From Parachlamydia sp. (GTDB lineage: Bacteria; Chlamydiota; Chlamydiia; Chlamydiales; Parachlamydiaceae): 9,135 nucleotides of DNA. The notes beneath the pieces were generated by a model that did no database searches, was not told the origin of the DNA, and was given only the letters and a program-made list of their open reading frames with translations. Location of the stretch: NCBI GenBank assembly GCA_021298935.1, contig JAJTHR010000141.1, positions 1-9,135 on the forward strand, in the 5' to 3' direction. Made by a program: the position numbers and the translations under genes. Position 1 is the first letter of the stretch, and each line of letters opens with the position of its first letter. Shown piece by piece: positions 1-6,664 of the stretch.

Positions 1-120
1 ATCATAAATTTGACTTGTGATCACCTTCATCTTTAAAAGATCTCTCCTTGTTGATATTCAAAGATATCAACTTCGAAAAGATCTTTTAAATCTGAAGCGC
101 TGACAAATCAAATTTATGGT
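1..120. repeat. Large imperfect palindrome, about 120 bp
   Basis: The two halves are near reverse complements around a centre at 60/61. The outer arm (1-20 against 101-120) matches at 17 of 20 positions. A middle block (25-43 against 79-97) matches at 17 of 19. The core is TTGATAT (51-57) against ATATCAA (64-70) with a 6-nt loop. The section between core and middle block is poorly matched and offset by one base. It could be a miniature inverted-repeat element, a palindromic intergenic repeat, or the end of a larger element. Its left limit coincides with the window edge, so it may extend further. No target-site duplication can be judged. Confidence 0.75.
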
Positions 121-132
121 TTTATTTTTGGG

Positions 133-510
133 AAATGGTATAATCTCTCCGCCGAGTCTCTTATCGATTATGGAAGCCGTGCCGGGATTTGACGTTTATT
201 ATCTCTTTTTGAGGAATACGCATGCCCTTTAACCCTCTTTGCCACTGCCAGAGCTTTGGAAAAGAATCCTCCTCTTGTAAAATACTTGGCTGAGACATCC
301 CATGAAATTGCCGGGCATGGCTACCGCTGGATGAATTATGCTAATTGCGATGAAGACCTTGAAAAAGAACATATTGGAAAAGCCATCAAGGGCATCGAAC
401 AAATGACAGGAAAAAAAATGGCGGGGTGGTATACAGGAAGACGGAGCCCCTATACGAGGAAACTCATTGCAGCGTCCGGCAGGTTTGGGTTTGTCAGAGG
501 CAAGAAATAG
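133..510 (+). pseudogene. Decayed allantoinase/PuuE-type polysaccharide deacetylase fragment
   Basis: One plus-strand frame reads ESLIDYGSRAGI, then TGA at 190-192, then RLLSLFEEY. It continues through ATARALEKNP, HEIAGHGYRWMNY, EREHI-like LEKEHIGKAI and GWYTGRRSPYTRKLI. This order is that of the NodB-fold deacetylases of the PuuE/allantoinase branch, where GSRAGxWRL is normal, so the TGA replaces a Trp codon. The HGYRW metal-ligand region survives. The N-terminal third of the family is not recognisable upstream of about position 133, and homology ends near 470, followed by a short unrelated tail to TAG (508-510). The missing C-terminal part normally contributes to the active site. An 84-codon piece starting at TTG 256 stays open, but I see no reason to think it is functional. 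The large palindrome lies just upstream and may mark the truncation point. The family call is from memory of motifs. Confidence 0.72.
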
Positions 511-531
511 CAAAGCATTGGTATCGAAATA

Positions 532-1380
532 ATGATTTATAAAAAGTATGAAATTAGAAAAATGGCGGAAAATGAACTTGCCATCGCACTTGACTGGGCA
601 GGGCAAGAAGGTTGGAATCTGGGCATTGAAGATGCCAAAACTTTTTACCAGGCCGACAAAAATGGGTTTTTTATCGGTACTTTAGAAGGGGAGCCAATAG
701 CAACAGGAGCCGCTATTGCTTATGACGAATTTTTTGGATTTTGCGGTCTGTACATTGTCAAGCCCGAGTACCGCAATCGGGGGTACGGGATGAAACTGAC
801 AGAGCAGCGCCTGAGCTATTTAGGAGAGCGCATTGTCGGTTTGGATGGTGTTTTAAATAATGCCGCAAAATATGAGCGGATAGGGTATGTGCCGGCTCAT
901 TTGAATACCCGTTACGTCTGCCAAGACTTTCCTGCATTTTCAACTGCAGAATATGTGGTTCCTTTGGGGAGTATTTCATTCAGTGAAATCGAGGCATTGG
1001 ACAGAAAGTATTTTCCAAGCGCACGACCAGCTTTTTTAAAAGCCTGGATTTCTCAAGCCAATGGTTTTGCATTGGGATATAAGCAGAATGACAAATTGAA
1101 GGGGTTTGGAGTCATTCGCCGCTGCCAAGAAGGGTTTAAAATAGGCCCGTTGTTTGCTGAATCATTCTTGATCGCGCAGGCACTTTTTGAGGCATTATGC
1201 CTAAAAGCCGGACAGGGGCCGATTTTTTTAGATATCCCGGAGCCGAATAAGCAGGCGCTGGAGCTTGTGCAGCAATACAGGATGACGCCGGTATTTGAAG
1301 TATTGAGAATGTATCGTAATGGGTTTCCTCAAATGGATATCAGTGGAATATTCGGAATCACCACATATGAGTTAGGTTAG
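532..1380 (+). CDS. GNAT-family N-acetyltransferase, two-domain YitH-like type
   Basis: A 282-residue protein with an N-terminal GNAT fold. The stretch ELAIALDWAGQEGWNLG (residues 15-31) is typical of this subfamily's first helix. LYIVKPEYRNRGYG (73-86) is motif A, with the acetyl-CoA pyrophosphate-binding RNRGYG loop. The part after about residue 140 matches in length the C-terminal acetyltransferase-like domain of YitH-type proteins. It would transfer an acetyl group from acetyl-CoA to an unknown cytosolic amine substrate. The ATG at 532 is chosen because family homology starts almost at once; no clear Shine-Dalgarno sequence precedes it, so the start is less certain than the frame. It begins 21 bases after the end of the deacetylase remnant and runs convergently into the T3SS operon. 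Its proximity to T3SS genes does not imply a secretion role. Confidence 0.88.
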   Translation: MIYKKYEIRKMAENELAIALDWAGQEGWNLGIEDAKTFYQADKNGFFIGTLEGEPIATGAAIAYDEFFGFCGLYIVKPEYRNRGYGMKLTEQRLSYLGERIVGLDGVLNNAAKYERIGYVPAHLNTRYVCQDFPAFSTAEYVVPLGSISFSEIEALDRKYFPSARPAFLKAWISQANGFALGYKQNDKLKGFGVIRRCQEGFKIGPLFAESFLIAQALFEALCLKAGQGPIFLDIPEPNKQALELVQQYRMTPVFEVLRMYRNGFPQMDISGIFGITTYELG

Positions 1381-1382
1381 TT

Positions 1383-1399
1383 GAGGGGCGTTGCTCCTC
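1383..1399 (+). terminator. Short hairpin between convergent genes
   Basis: GAGGGGC (1383-1389), loop GTT, GCTCCTC (1393-1399) form a 7-bp stem with one G-T pair. It starts two bases after the stop codon of the acetyltransferase gene. Only three T residues follow on the plus strand and none on the minus strand, so it is a weak intrinsic terminator candidate for the acetyltransferase gene. It lies in the 34-base gap between the two converging stop codons. Confidence 0.45.
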
Positions 1400-1414
1400 T
1401 TTGGTGAGAAATGC

Positions 1415-2239
1415 TTAAGCCTCCTCATCAGGGTACCGATTCCTTCGACGCTCTCTTTGGTTTTCCCTCTCTTCTCGTCCAAAAGTGTTGCTGTCAAGAC
1501 CAAAATTAAGGGAAGTTTCAGGCAATGTTGACGTCGTCAAATGTTGGATGACAATGTCATGACGGGCAAGTGTCTCCACTAATGCTTCTTCTACAATTCT
1601 TTTGTCTAAAAAAACTTTAGCCTCTTCTCTGAGATTGGCAAAAGATAGGCTAAACTCTTTTTTGCCCCCCATTTCTGTCAGGGTAATTGTCGCTTCAGCA
1701 AATAGAGGGGGGTATTGCAAGGTGATAATTGTATCAACTTTTCCTTCCCTTTCAATTGTTTGCAGATTTCTGATCATTTGCACAGCGATGTCTTTTACAC
1801 TTGTGCGAACTTCCGGAGGCGTCTCTATCGCCTGGCTGCTTTCAGCATTTAGATGGGGCTGAAACACGAATGAAGAGACATTCTGAGGGTTTTCAGGCAA
1901 AGACACCTTCTTTTCTGATTTGCAGCTGCTCTTTGCAGCAGCAAAGGGCTCTTTTTTCATGACAGGGACAGGAATGCTTGGCAGCTCTTTAAAAGATAGG
2001 GGCGGGGTTTCAATTGTTTTTTCAGGGCTTTGTCTGGCAGCCAGGTCAAAAGGGGAAGGAAGAAGGGGTTTTTCCGTTTCTCTGTCTTCCAAAAACACGA
2101 CTTCTTCTGATAATTCGCAATCAGGTTCCTTTTCAAGTAATGATTTGAAATTTTTACGTGCATGGGCTGGCATCTCAGGCCGCGGCTTGCCTGGGCGAAT
2201 TGGAGTTAATTTCAAAGCATTCAATTTTTCTGGAGTCAT
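1415..2239 (-). CDS. sctP: SctP/CdsP-like needle-length and substrate-switch protein, short paralog
   Basis: 274 residues, the last gene of the minus-strand T3SS operon and a tandem copy of the gene before it. Its final 107 residues align without gaps to the longer SctP: a hand count gives 68 identities overall and 56 of 75 through the shared TLPET motif. This region has the FliK/YscP C-terminal switch pattern (LQYPPLFAEATITL, then a hydrophobic LSFANL strand and a helix). The N-terminus also shares short blocks (GKPRPEMP, LPSPFDLAA at about residues 60-68). The middle, presumably the ruler part, is much shorter and divergent. By family role it would be a secreted cytosolic ruler telling the export gate when the needle is complete. 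I start at ATG 2239 because MTPEKLN aligns with MSPEELN of the paralog; a TTG at 2293 would add 18 residues encoded largely by a hairpin. No Shine-Dalgarno is visible. The C-terminal tail is rich in Arg and Glu. Confidence 0.85.
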   Translation of the reverse strand: MTPEKLNALKLTPIRPGKPRPEMPAHARKNFKSLLEKEPDCELSEEVVFLEDRETEKPLLPSPFDLAARQSPEKTIETPPLSFKELPSIPVPVMKKEPFAAAKSSCKSEKKVSLPENPQNVSSFVFQPHLNAESSQAIETPPEVRTSVKDIAVQMIRNLQTIEREGKVDTIITLQYPPLFAEATITLTEMGGKKEFSLSFANLREEAKVFLDKRIVEEALVETLARHDIVIQHLTTSTLPETSLNFGLDSNTFGREERENQRERRRNRYPDEEA

Positions 2240-2240
2240 G

Positions 2241-2296
2241 TTTTTGCACGAAAAAAAAGGGTTATTATCTATGCTATTTTTTTTTTCGTGCAAATA
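2241..2296 (-). promoter_or_regulatory. 15-16 bp stem-loop just upstream of short sctP
   Basis: TTGCACG followed by eight A (2244-2258) is the exact reverse complement of the last eight T of a ten-T run plus CGTGCAA (2279-2293). The loop is about 20 nt; an extra T-A pair at 2243/2294 extends the stem. On the minus strand the stem ends about four bases before ATG 2239, where a ribosome binding site would be expected. No T run follows, so it is not a standard terminator. It could limit ribosome access, act as an RNA processing site, or shield the 3' end of the upstream sctP message. Homopolymer runs inside the stem make it prone to slippage. Confidence 0.6.
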
Positions 2297-2301
2297 AAAC
2301 T

Positions 2302-3456
2302 TTAAGTTTCATCCTCATAAGGATTTTGGCGCTCGCGTCCTCTTTGCTGCTCTCTTTCTTCCCTAGCAAATGCCTGTTGTTCAATATCAACGTTAATATG
2401 TGTTTCAGGCAGTGTGGAGGTTTTCAATTGATGGATCGTAATGTCGTTGCGAGCCAGCGTTTCGACCAGTGAGTCTTCCATAATTCGTCTGTCCAAAAAG
2501 ACTTTGGCTTCTTCTTTTAAATTCGCAAAAGAAAGGTTAAAATCCCTTTTCCCATCCAATGCTGTGAGGGTGATTGTGGCATCGGCAAATAGGGGAGGGT
2601 ATTGCAAAGTCACAACCGTATCGACTCTTCCTCCTTTTTCAATCGTTTGTAAACTCTTGACCATCTGTTCAACAATATCATTCACAGCAGTACGAATTTG
2701 CTGAGGCTCATCAGCAATCAAAGAGGGATCGGATGGCAAAGGAGCTGGCTGAAAGGCTTGCGGATTCAGTGAGGAGATGTCATTCGTTTCTACGGTGAAA
2801 GCGCTTTCACGCGTGGTGTTAAGTTTAATTTTTTCTTTTTTAGAAGCCGGGATGAGTGGAGCATCGGTTTCTAAGGTAAATGCATCGCGGCGTCCTTTTG
2901 TGTTCTCGACAGCAAATTCAGGAGCAAGCTCCTGGGCTTCCTTCACTTTCGGCTGCGCCACTGCTTCTTTTATAACAGGCTGTTGGGGCTGTTCCGGAGT
3001 TTCTTCCAATGTATAAAATGCTGGTTTTTCCCCTTCAAACCATGGTTTAGCAGGAAGAGGTTTGCCCGTGTCCAGCGTGGAAACAACTGGGGCTTCGGGT
3101 CCCTCTGAAAAGAAGGCCGCCAGTTTGTCTTCGTTTTCTTCAGAAACAAAGAAAACAGGGTTTTTTTCTGCCACAACCTCTTTGGCTTTTGGAGGAAGCG
3201 CTTCAAAAGCAGGCGAGGGGGCATCGGGCAATTTTTTGGTTTTTTTTGCTAACAGGTCAAACGGAGAAGGGGGGACGCTGTCCATTTCTTTGTCTTCCAC
3301 AACTAATTCTTCATCGGGTTCACGCTCATCATCGTTATTGATAAGCCGGCTGAACTCTTTTTTGGTTTGTGGTGGATCGTCGGGCCGCACCTTGCCAAGC
3401 CTCGTGGATTCCCCTCTAAAATTTGGTTTTATGGGGTTTAGTTCTTCAGGTGACAT
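2302..3456 (-). CDS. sctP: SctP/CdsP-like needle-length and substrate-switch protein, long paralog
   Basis: 384 residues, positional and probable sequence equivalent of chlamydial CdsP (CT671). The N-terminal 75 residues carry GKVRPDDPP and the block PPSPFDLLA (about 62-70), shared with the short paralog. A long Pro/Glu/Lys-rich middle (about 75-250) with no obvious fold includes degenerate repeats of an AFxxET type (near residues 147, 181, 193 and 220). The C-terminal domain (about 255-350) has the FliK/YscP-like switch pattern VDTVVTLQYPPLFADATITL followed by LSFANLKEEAKVFL. The tail is Arg/Gln/Glu-rich. The family acts as a secreted ruler and export-specificity switch. A strong AAGGAG site stands four to five bases before ATG 3456, 32 bases after sctO, so translation starts independently. 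Identification rests on gene order and the C-terminal pattern. Confidence 0.87.
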   Translation of the reverse strand: MSPEELNPIKPNFRGESTRLGKVRPDDPPQTKKEFSRLINNDDEREPDEELVVEDKEMDSVPPSPFDLLAKKTKKLPDAPSPAFEALPPKAKEVVAEKNPVFFVSEENEDKLAAFFSEGPEAPVVSTLDTGKPLPAKPWFEGEKPAFYTLEETPEQPQQPVIKEAVAQPKVKEAQELAPEFAVENTKGRRDAFTLETDAPLIPASKKEKIKLNTTRESAFTVETNDISSLNPQAFQPAPLPSDPSLIADEPQQIRTAVNDIVEQMVKSLQTIEKGGRVDTVVTLQYPPLFADATITLTALDGKRDFNLSFANLKEEAKVFLDRRIMEDSLVETLARNDITIHQLKTSTLPETHINVDIEQQAFAREEREQQRGRERQNPYEDET

Positions 3457-3488
3457 AGTAACTCCTTTTTTTACTAGGGGGGATACAA

Positions 3489-3980
3489 TTAACGGCGTTT
3501 ATGGGTTGTAAAAATAATCGATCCCAATTCATCCTGTTCTCTCCCTTCAATGATATCCATTTCTTTGCGCATCTCTTTTTCCCAGTCTATTTTATGATTT
3601 TGAAGTTTGTCCACCTCCTGCCTTTTGATGCGCAAATTTTCTTTTGCCAAATCTAAATTTTTTTGAGCAATGTTGACTTGCTCTTGCTGGTCCTTCACTT
3701 TTTTTTCTTCAATTTTCAGTCTTTCATCTACTATTTTGAGGTAGACTTTCATTTGCTGTATTTTGGGACTGGTCGTTTCAGCATCAAGTATTTCCCTCAG
3801 TTGCCTTAGCTTATCCTGGTAATGCTTTTTGACCTTATCCCTGTCTTCTTCCCTTTGGCGTAGCTTCTCTTTTTCCGCTTCCAATGCCTGCATTTTTTCT
3901 TTTACAACTTTTTCGGCATCCTCTACCCGCTTCTGTTTCACTTCGATAATCTGCTTTAAGGGATACACGATTTTACTCAT
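3489..3980 (-). CDS. sctO: SctO/CdsO (YscO/FliJ-like) T3SS ATPase stalk protein
   Basis: 163 residues, almost wholly charged and heptad-like: two long helices (about 5-75 and 80-150) separated near DAETTSPK, as in the antiparallel coiled coil of YscO, InvI and FliJ. Members insert into the central pore of the SctN hexamer, in the cytosol, and recycle export chaperones. It resembles chlamydial CT670 in size and position. Its ATG overlaps the sctN stop as ATGA (3977-3980), the usual sign of translational coupling and 1:1-type dosage. The last residues (FTTHKRR) are basic. The coiled coil alone is not diagnostic; the call depends on the position between sctN and sctP. Confidence 0.88.
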   Translation of the reverse strand: MSKIVYPLKQIIEVKQKRVEDAEKVVKEKMQALEAEKEKLRQREEDRDKVKKHYQDKLRQLREILDAETTSPKIQQMKVYLKIVDERLKIEEKKVKDQQEQVNIAQKNLDLAKENLRIKRQEVDKLQNHKIDWEKEMRKEMDIIEGREQDELGSIIFTTHKRR

Positions 3981-5293
3981 CTAAACAATGCCTTTAATAA
4001 TTGCATGGTTTCCTGAAAAGAACATTTTTCATCCACACCTTGCTTTAAAAACTTGAGCACTTTATCGATATAATCGATGGCAAAGTCGCCTGCCTTGTCT
4101 GCCCCCCGTTTATATTCACCGATTTTAATTAACAGCTCGTTTTTCTTGTAATTGGCAAGGACCTCTTTCAATTTTCCCACCAGCTGCAAGTGTTCTTTCG
4201 GGACAATTGATGTCATGACCCGGCTGGCGGATGAAAGAATGTCAATGGCCGGATAGTGGTACTGCCTGGCCAGTTCGCTCGATAGGATGATGTGACCATC
4301 CAAGATGGAGCGCACCTCATCGGCCACAGGTTCGTTCATGTCATCACCTGCCACAAGGATCGTATAAAAGGCGGTAATGCTTCCTTTATCAGAGTTTCCT
4401 GACCTCTCAAGGAGTTTCGGTAGTGTGGAAAAAACAGAAGGGGTGTAGCCGGCACGGGCAGGAGGCTCGCCTGCAGCCAGGCCCACTTCCCGTAATGCTC
4501 GCGCAAAACGGGTCACCGAATCCATCATCAGAATGACAGATTTGCCCTGGTCGCGGAAGTACTCGGCAATCGCGGTTCCGACGTAAGCTGCATTTAAACG
4601 CAGCTGGGAGGCTTGATCGGAGGTCGAAACAATCAGAACCGAGCGTTTGAGCCCCTCCGGACCTAAATCCTTTTCGATAAATTCCCTTAATTCCCGTCCC
4701 CGCTCTCCGATAAGGCTGATCACATTGACATCAGCAACGGCGTTGCGGGCAATCATTCCAAGCAAGGTGGACTTACCTCCGCCCGCTGCCGCAAAAATTC
4801 CCACGCGCTGTCCAAGGCCGGTTGTCACGGGGCCATCGATCGCCCGCACCCCCACTGAAATGGGACTGTGAATCGGCATTCTTTTAACCGGATCGGGAGG
4901 AGCCTGGATTACAGGGTAGGTTTCTTCAAGAATGAGAGGGCCTTTGGTCTCTACATCAAGCGGTTCGCCCAGACCATTCAGAATGCGTCCCAGCAATTGC
5001 GGACCGACTTTAATATGCAGAGGTAAATAGGTTGGAATCACTTCGGAAGAAGGACCGATACCGGTCATTTCTCCTAAAGGCGATAAAAGGACTTCATCTT
5101 TAGTAAAGCCCACAACTTCAGCTCTTAAAGGCTCGCCTTCTCTTTTGATCAGGCAGACTTCGCCGATTTTGACCTGGGGGACAACGGCTTTGATCAACAT
5201 CCCCACAATTTCGGTGATGCGTCCATTCATCGTTGTCAATTGAAGATCGTCAAGGTCTCCAAGCAGCTTGTCGATTTGATCATTAAAAAACAT
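3977..5293 (-). CDS. sctN: SctN/CdsN type III secretion ATPase
   Basis: 438 residues, normal length for SctN/FliI. It energises unfolding and chaperone release of substrates as a hexamer at the cytosolic face of the export gate. The N-terminal beta-barrel covers about residues 20-90 ([13 protein letters not shown]). The Walker A loop is [10 protein letters not shown] (167-176). GERGRE (196-201) supplies the catalytic Glu. Walker B is VILMMD (253-258), followed by [20 protein letters not shown] and [18 protein letters not shown], the family signature. The C-terminal helical domain ends at LKALFR. The P-loop has Ala-Gly-Gly-Gly where flagellar homologues often show Ser-Gly-Val-Gly, still within what the family allows. 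The start is ATG 5293, with purine-rich GTAGG and AAGG upstream. The stop overlaps the sctO start (ATGA). It follows the SctI-like gene after a 94-base gap with a stem-loop. Confidence 0.97.
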   Translation of the reverse strand: MFFNDQIDKLLGDLDDLQLTTMNGRITEIVGMLIKAVVPQVKIGEVCLIKREGEPLRAEVVGFTKDEVLLSPLGEMTGIGPSSEVIPTYLPLHIKVGPQLLGRILNGLGEPLDVETKGPLILEETYPVIQAPPDPVKRMPIHSPISVGVRAIDGPVTTGLGQRVGIFAAAGGGKSTLLGMIARNAVADVNVISLIGERGRELREFIEKDLGPEGLKRSVLIVSTSDQASQLRLNAAYVGTAIAEYFRDQGKSVILMMDSVTRFARALREVGLAAGEPPARAGYTPSVFSTLPKLLERSGNSDKGSITAFYTILVAGDDMNEPVADEVRSILDGHIILSSELARQYHYPAIDILSSASRVMTSIVPKEHLQLVGKLKEVLANYKKNELLIKIGEYKRGADKAGDFAIDYIDKVLKFLKQGVDEKCSFQETMQLLKALFR

Positions 5294-5335
5294 AGCCTTA
5301 AACCTACAGGTATTTGGAAATAGAAAGAGAATTAA

Positions 5336-5372
5336 GCAGCCTCAAGCCATGCTTGAAACTCTGGATGGCTGC
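5336..5372 (-). other. Branched stem-loop in the gap before sctN
   Basis: GCAGCC (5336-5341) pairs with GGCTGC (5367-5372). Inside it TCAAG (5342-5346) pairs with CTTGA (5352-5356) around a 5-nt loop. An alternative AGCCAT/ATGGCT pairing overlaps. No T run follows on the minus strand, so full termination is unlikely; it may be an RNA stability or processing element between the rod-like gene and the ATPase gene. Confidence 0.4.
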
Positions 5373-5387
5373 AGAAAAACACCGCTT

Positions 5388-6239
5388 CTAAACTTGGACG
5401 TTCATGATCGTTTTTGTCGATTCTAAAGCCTTGTTAAGCAAGCTTGTGAATAACTCCATCTGCTGCTGAACATAACTGACTTTAATTTGAAGCGCCAGCA
5501 TATTTGCGGGTGTCAACTGTGCTTTTGTTAAATTGAGGTGGTCGATAATTTGGCCTAAATGCTCAAGTTGGTATTGGCTGGTGCTTAGGAAGCCGATGAA
5601 GCGTTCGATCGGATTCGCGCTATTGATTTGAGCCGCTTGTGCAGGAGGGGGAGTATATTCAACGCCTGCTTTGGACAGGGCGATTTTTAAATTATCATCG
5701 ATATGGGTCAATCGATTGCGTAAGAGCGTTTGGTAGGAGGGTTTAATTTCGGAAGTCGTCGTTCGCAGCTGTGTTTTGACTTCTTCGATTTGCGCGATGA
5801 CAGATTGGGATTGATTCTTTAGTTCTTCAGGTGTCAGTTTAGCGATTTTCGAAACCTGAGTATTTAACTTTTTAACCTCTTCAAGCAAGGAAGAGGGACT
5901 TTTATTACCCACGCTTGCAACCTCTTCCACATCCTCGACAGCTGGCCGGTTGCCTTTTTTCTGCTGTTGGTCGGTTGCGGAACCGTTTTGCTGAACCGCT
6001 ATATTGGTGTCGGCAGGAACGGGATTTTCGATGGGTTGCACTTCATTACCGCCGAGGGCATCGATTTGTTGAAAAGAGGCGGGTTTTCCGGTTGTGTTAT
6101 TGCTCATGAGAGCTTGAAAGTGCTCTTTATTGGGAGGAATGCGTTCGATCTCTTCCATTTGAGGAATCGCTTGCGTTTGCTGTTTGCTCAGCACTTCGCC
6201 GACTTTTTTAACTGCTTCGATTTTTTGTTCTAATACCAT
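5388..6239 (-). CDS. T3SS protein in the CT668 position, candidate inner-rod SctI
   Basis: 283 residues, in the position of chlamydial CT668, between the needle gene and the ATPase gene. No established fold is recognisable in the N-terminal 110 residues, which are Gln/Pro/Asn-rich. Residues about 115-200 are helical and charged (EEVKKLNTQVSKIAKL, SVIAQIEEVKTQL, LRNRLTHIDDNLKIAL). The last 41 residues, beginning TPANMLALQIKVSYVQ and ending in KTIMNVQV, follow the SctI/PrgJ/YscI C-terminal pattern: Pro then LLxLQ, a helix of about 30 residues, and a terminal hydrophobic-Gln motif. SctI forms the rod joining the export gate to the needle. Its gene often sits beside the needle gene, as here. Known rod proteins are about 80-140 residues, so a long N-terminal extension would be unusual. 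AAGGAAG precedes ATG 6239 by six bases. It could instead be an uncharacterised regulator or secreted substrate. Confidence 0.72.
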   Translation of the reverse strand: MVLEQKIEAVKKVGEVLSKQQTQAIPQMEEIERIPPNKEHFQALMSNNTTGKPASFQQIDALGGNEVQPIENPVPADTNIAVQQNGSATDQQQKKGNRPAVEDVEEVASVGNKSPSSLLEEVKKLNTQVSKIAKLTPEELKNQSQSVIAQIEEVKTQLRTTTSEIKPSYQTLLRNRLTHIDDNLKIALSKAGVEYTPPPAQAAQINSANPIERFIGFLSTSQYQLEHLGQIIDHLNLTKAQLTPANMLALQIKVSYVQQQMELFTSLLNKALESTKTIMNVQV

Positions 6240-6277
6240 GACCGCTTCCTTTTAACTAAAAGAGATTTGATAATCCA

Positions 6278-6321
6278 ATGACTCAAGGAAGGGATCCCAA
6301 AAGGATCCCAGCTTGAGTCAT
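6278..6321 (-). other. 17-bp interrupted stem-loop between sctF and the SctI-like gene
   Basis: ATGACTCAAG (6278-6287) pairs with CTTGAGTCAT (6312-6321). After a small internal loop (GAA against AG), GGGATCC (6291-6297) pairs with GGATCCC (6303-6309) around CAAAA. All 17 pairs are Watson-Crick. No T tract follows on the minus strand, so it may be an mRNA 3'-end stabiliser or partial terminator that keeps sctF message more abundant than downstream message. Confidence 0.7.
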
Positions 6322-6329
6322 AATAAGCA

Positions 6330-6345
6330 CTAAGGAATTCCTTAG
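6330..6345. repeat. Perfect 16-bp palindrome 9 bases after sctF
   Basis: CTAAGGAATTCCTTAG reads the same on both strands, or folds as a 6-bp stem with an AATT loop. It follows the sctF stop codon by nine bases and precedes the larger stem-loop. It could be a protein-binding site or a second small hairpin in the sctF 3' region. Confidence 0.6.
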
Positions 6346-6354
6346 CCCCTACGA

Positions 6355-6660
6355 TTATCCTTTAACGTTACGTGCCATTGATTGAATTGCAGAGTTAGAT
6401 GCACTCACAACGGACGTAGACATTTCTGATAGCTGAGCTAGGTGGTTCATTAGCATCTGCATGTCAAACATGTCAGCGATACTAATCGAACTTCTTCTGG
6501 CTTTCATAATTTCCAGTTTTCTCTTAGCACTCACTGTCGCATCATTGACAATGCTGACTAAGAAGTCGACCTTGAAACCTTGCTCAATATAATTACCCTG
6601 GAAGTCAGGATTGGATCCTCCACCTGTTACATATCCAGCGCCATTATCACCATTGGCCAT
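6355..6660 (-). CDS. sctF: SctF/CdsF type III secretion needle subunit
   Basis: 101 residues, slightly longer than the usual 75-90 of needle proteins because of a Gly/Asn-rich N-terminus (about 1-25) likely to be disordered. Two helices follow (about 30-55 and 60-98). The second, ADMFDMQMLMNHLAQLSEM followed by ending SMARNVKG, is the chlamydial CdsF-type polymerising helix. Subunits are held monomeric by SctE/SctG in the cytosol, exported by SctN, and stack helically outside the cell. No cysteine is present, although needle disulfide bonding has been described for Chlamydia CdsF. The start ATG 6660 has a consensus AGGAGG (6665-6670) four bases upstream, consistent with heavy expression. The gene stands apart from its chaperones: a terminator and about 515 bases separate it from sctG2, and it has its own promoter region. 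Confidence 0.9.
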   Translation of the reverse strand: MANGDNGAGYVTGGGSNPDFQGNYIEQGFKVDFLVSIVNDATVSAKRKLEIMKARRSSISIADMFDMQMLMNHLAQLSEMSTSVVSASNSAIQSMARNVKG

Positions 6661-6664
6661 ATTG

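Noticed and set aside
136..144. TGGTATAAT, an extended -10 match on the plus strand
   Set aside because: It lies inside the readable deacetylase remnant (codons for Trp-Tyr-Asn), has no -35, and precedes only a pseudogene, so it is likely chance or at best vestigial.
165..180. In-frame TGA as evidence for an altered genetic code
   Set aside because: sctN and sctE end in TGA at sensible positions overlapping the next start, so TGA is a stop in this organism.
229..606. Open frames of 60-150 codons opposite or within the T3SS and acetyltransferase genes (for example minus strand 229-606, plus strand 3062-3511)
   Set aside because: They lie antisense or out of frame to well supported genes, have low-complexity translations, and show no recognisable motif.
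2239..2293. TTG start at 2293 adding 18 residues to the short SctP
   Set aside because: The added residues are encoded by the stem-loop and homopolymer runs and have no counterpart in the paralog, whose N-terminus aligns at ATG 2239.
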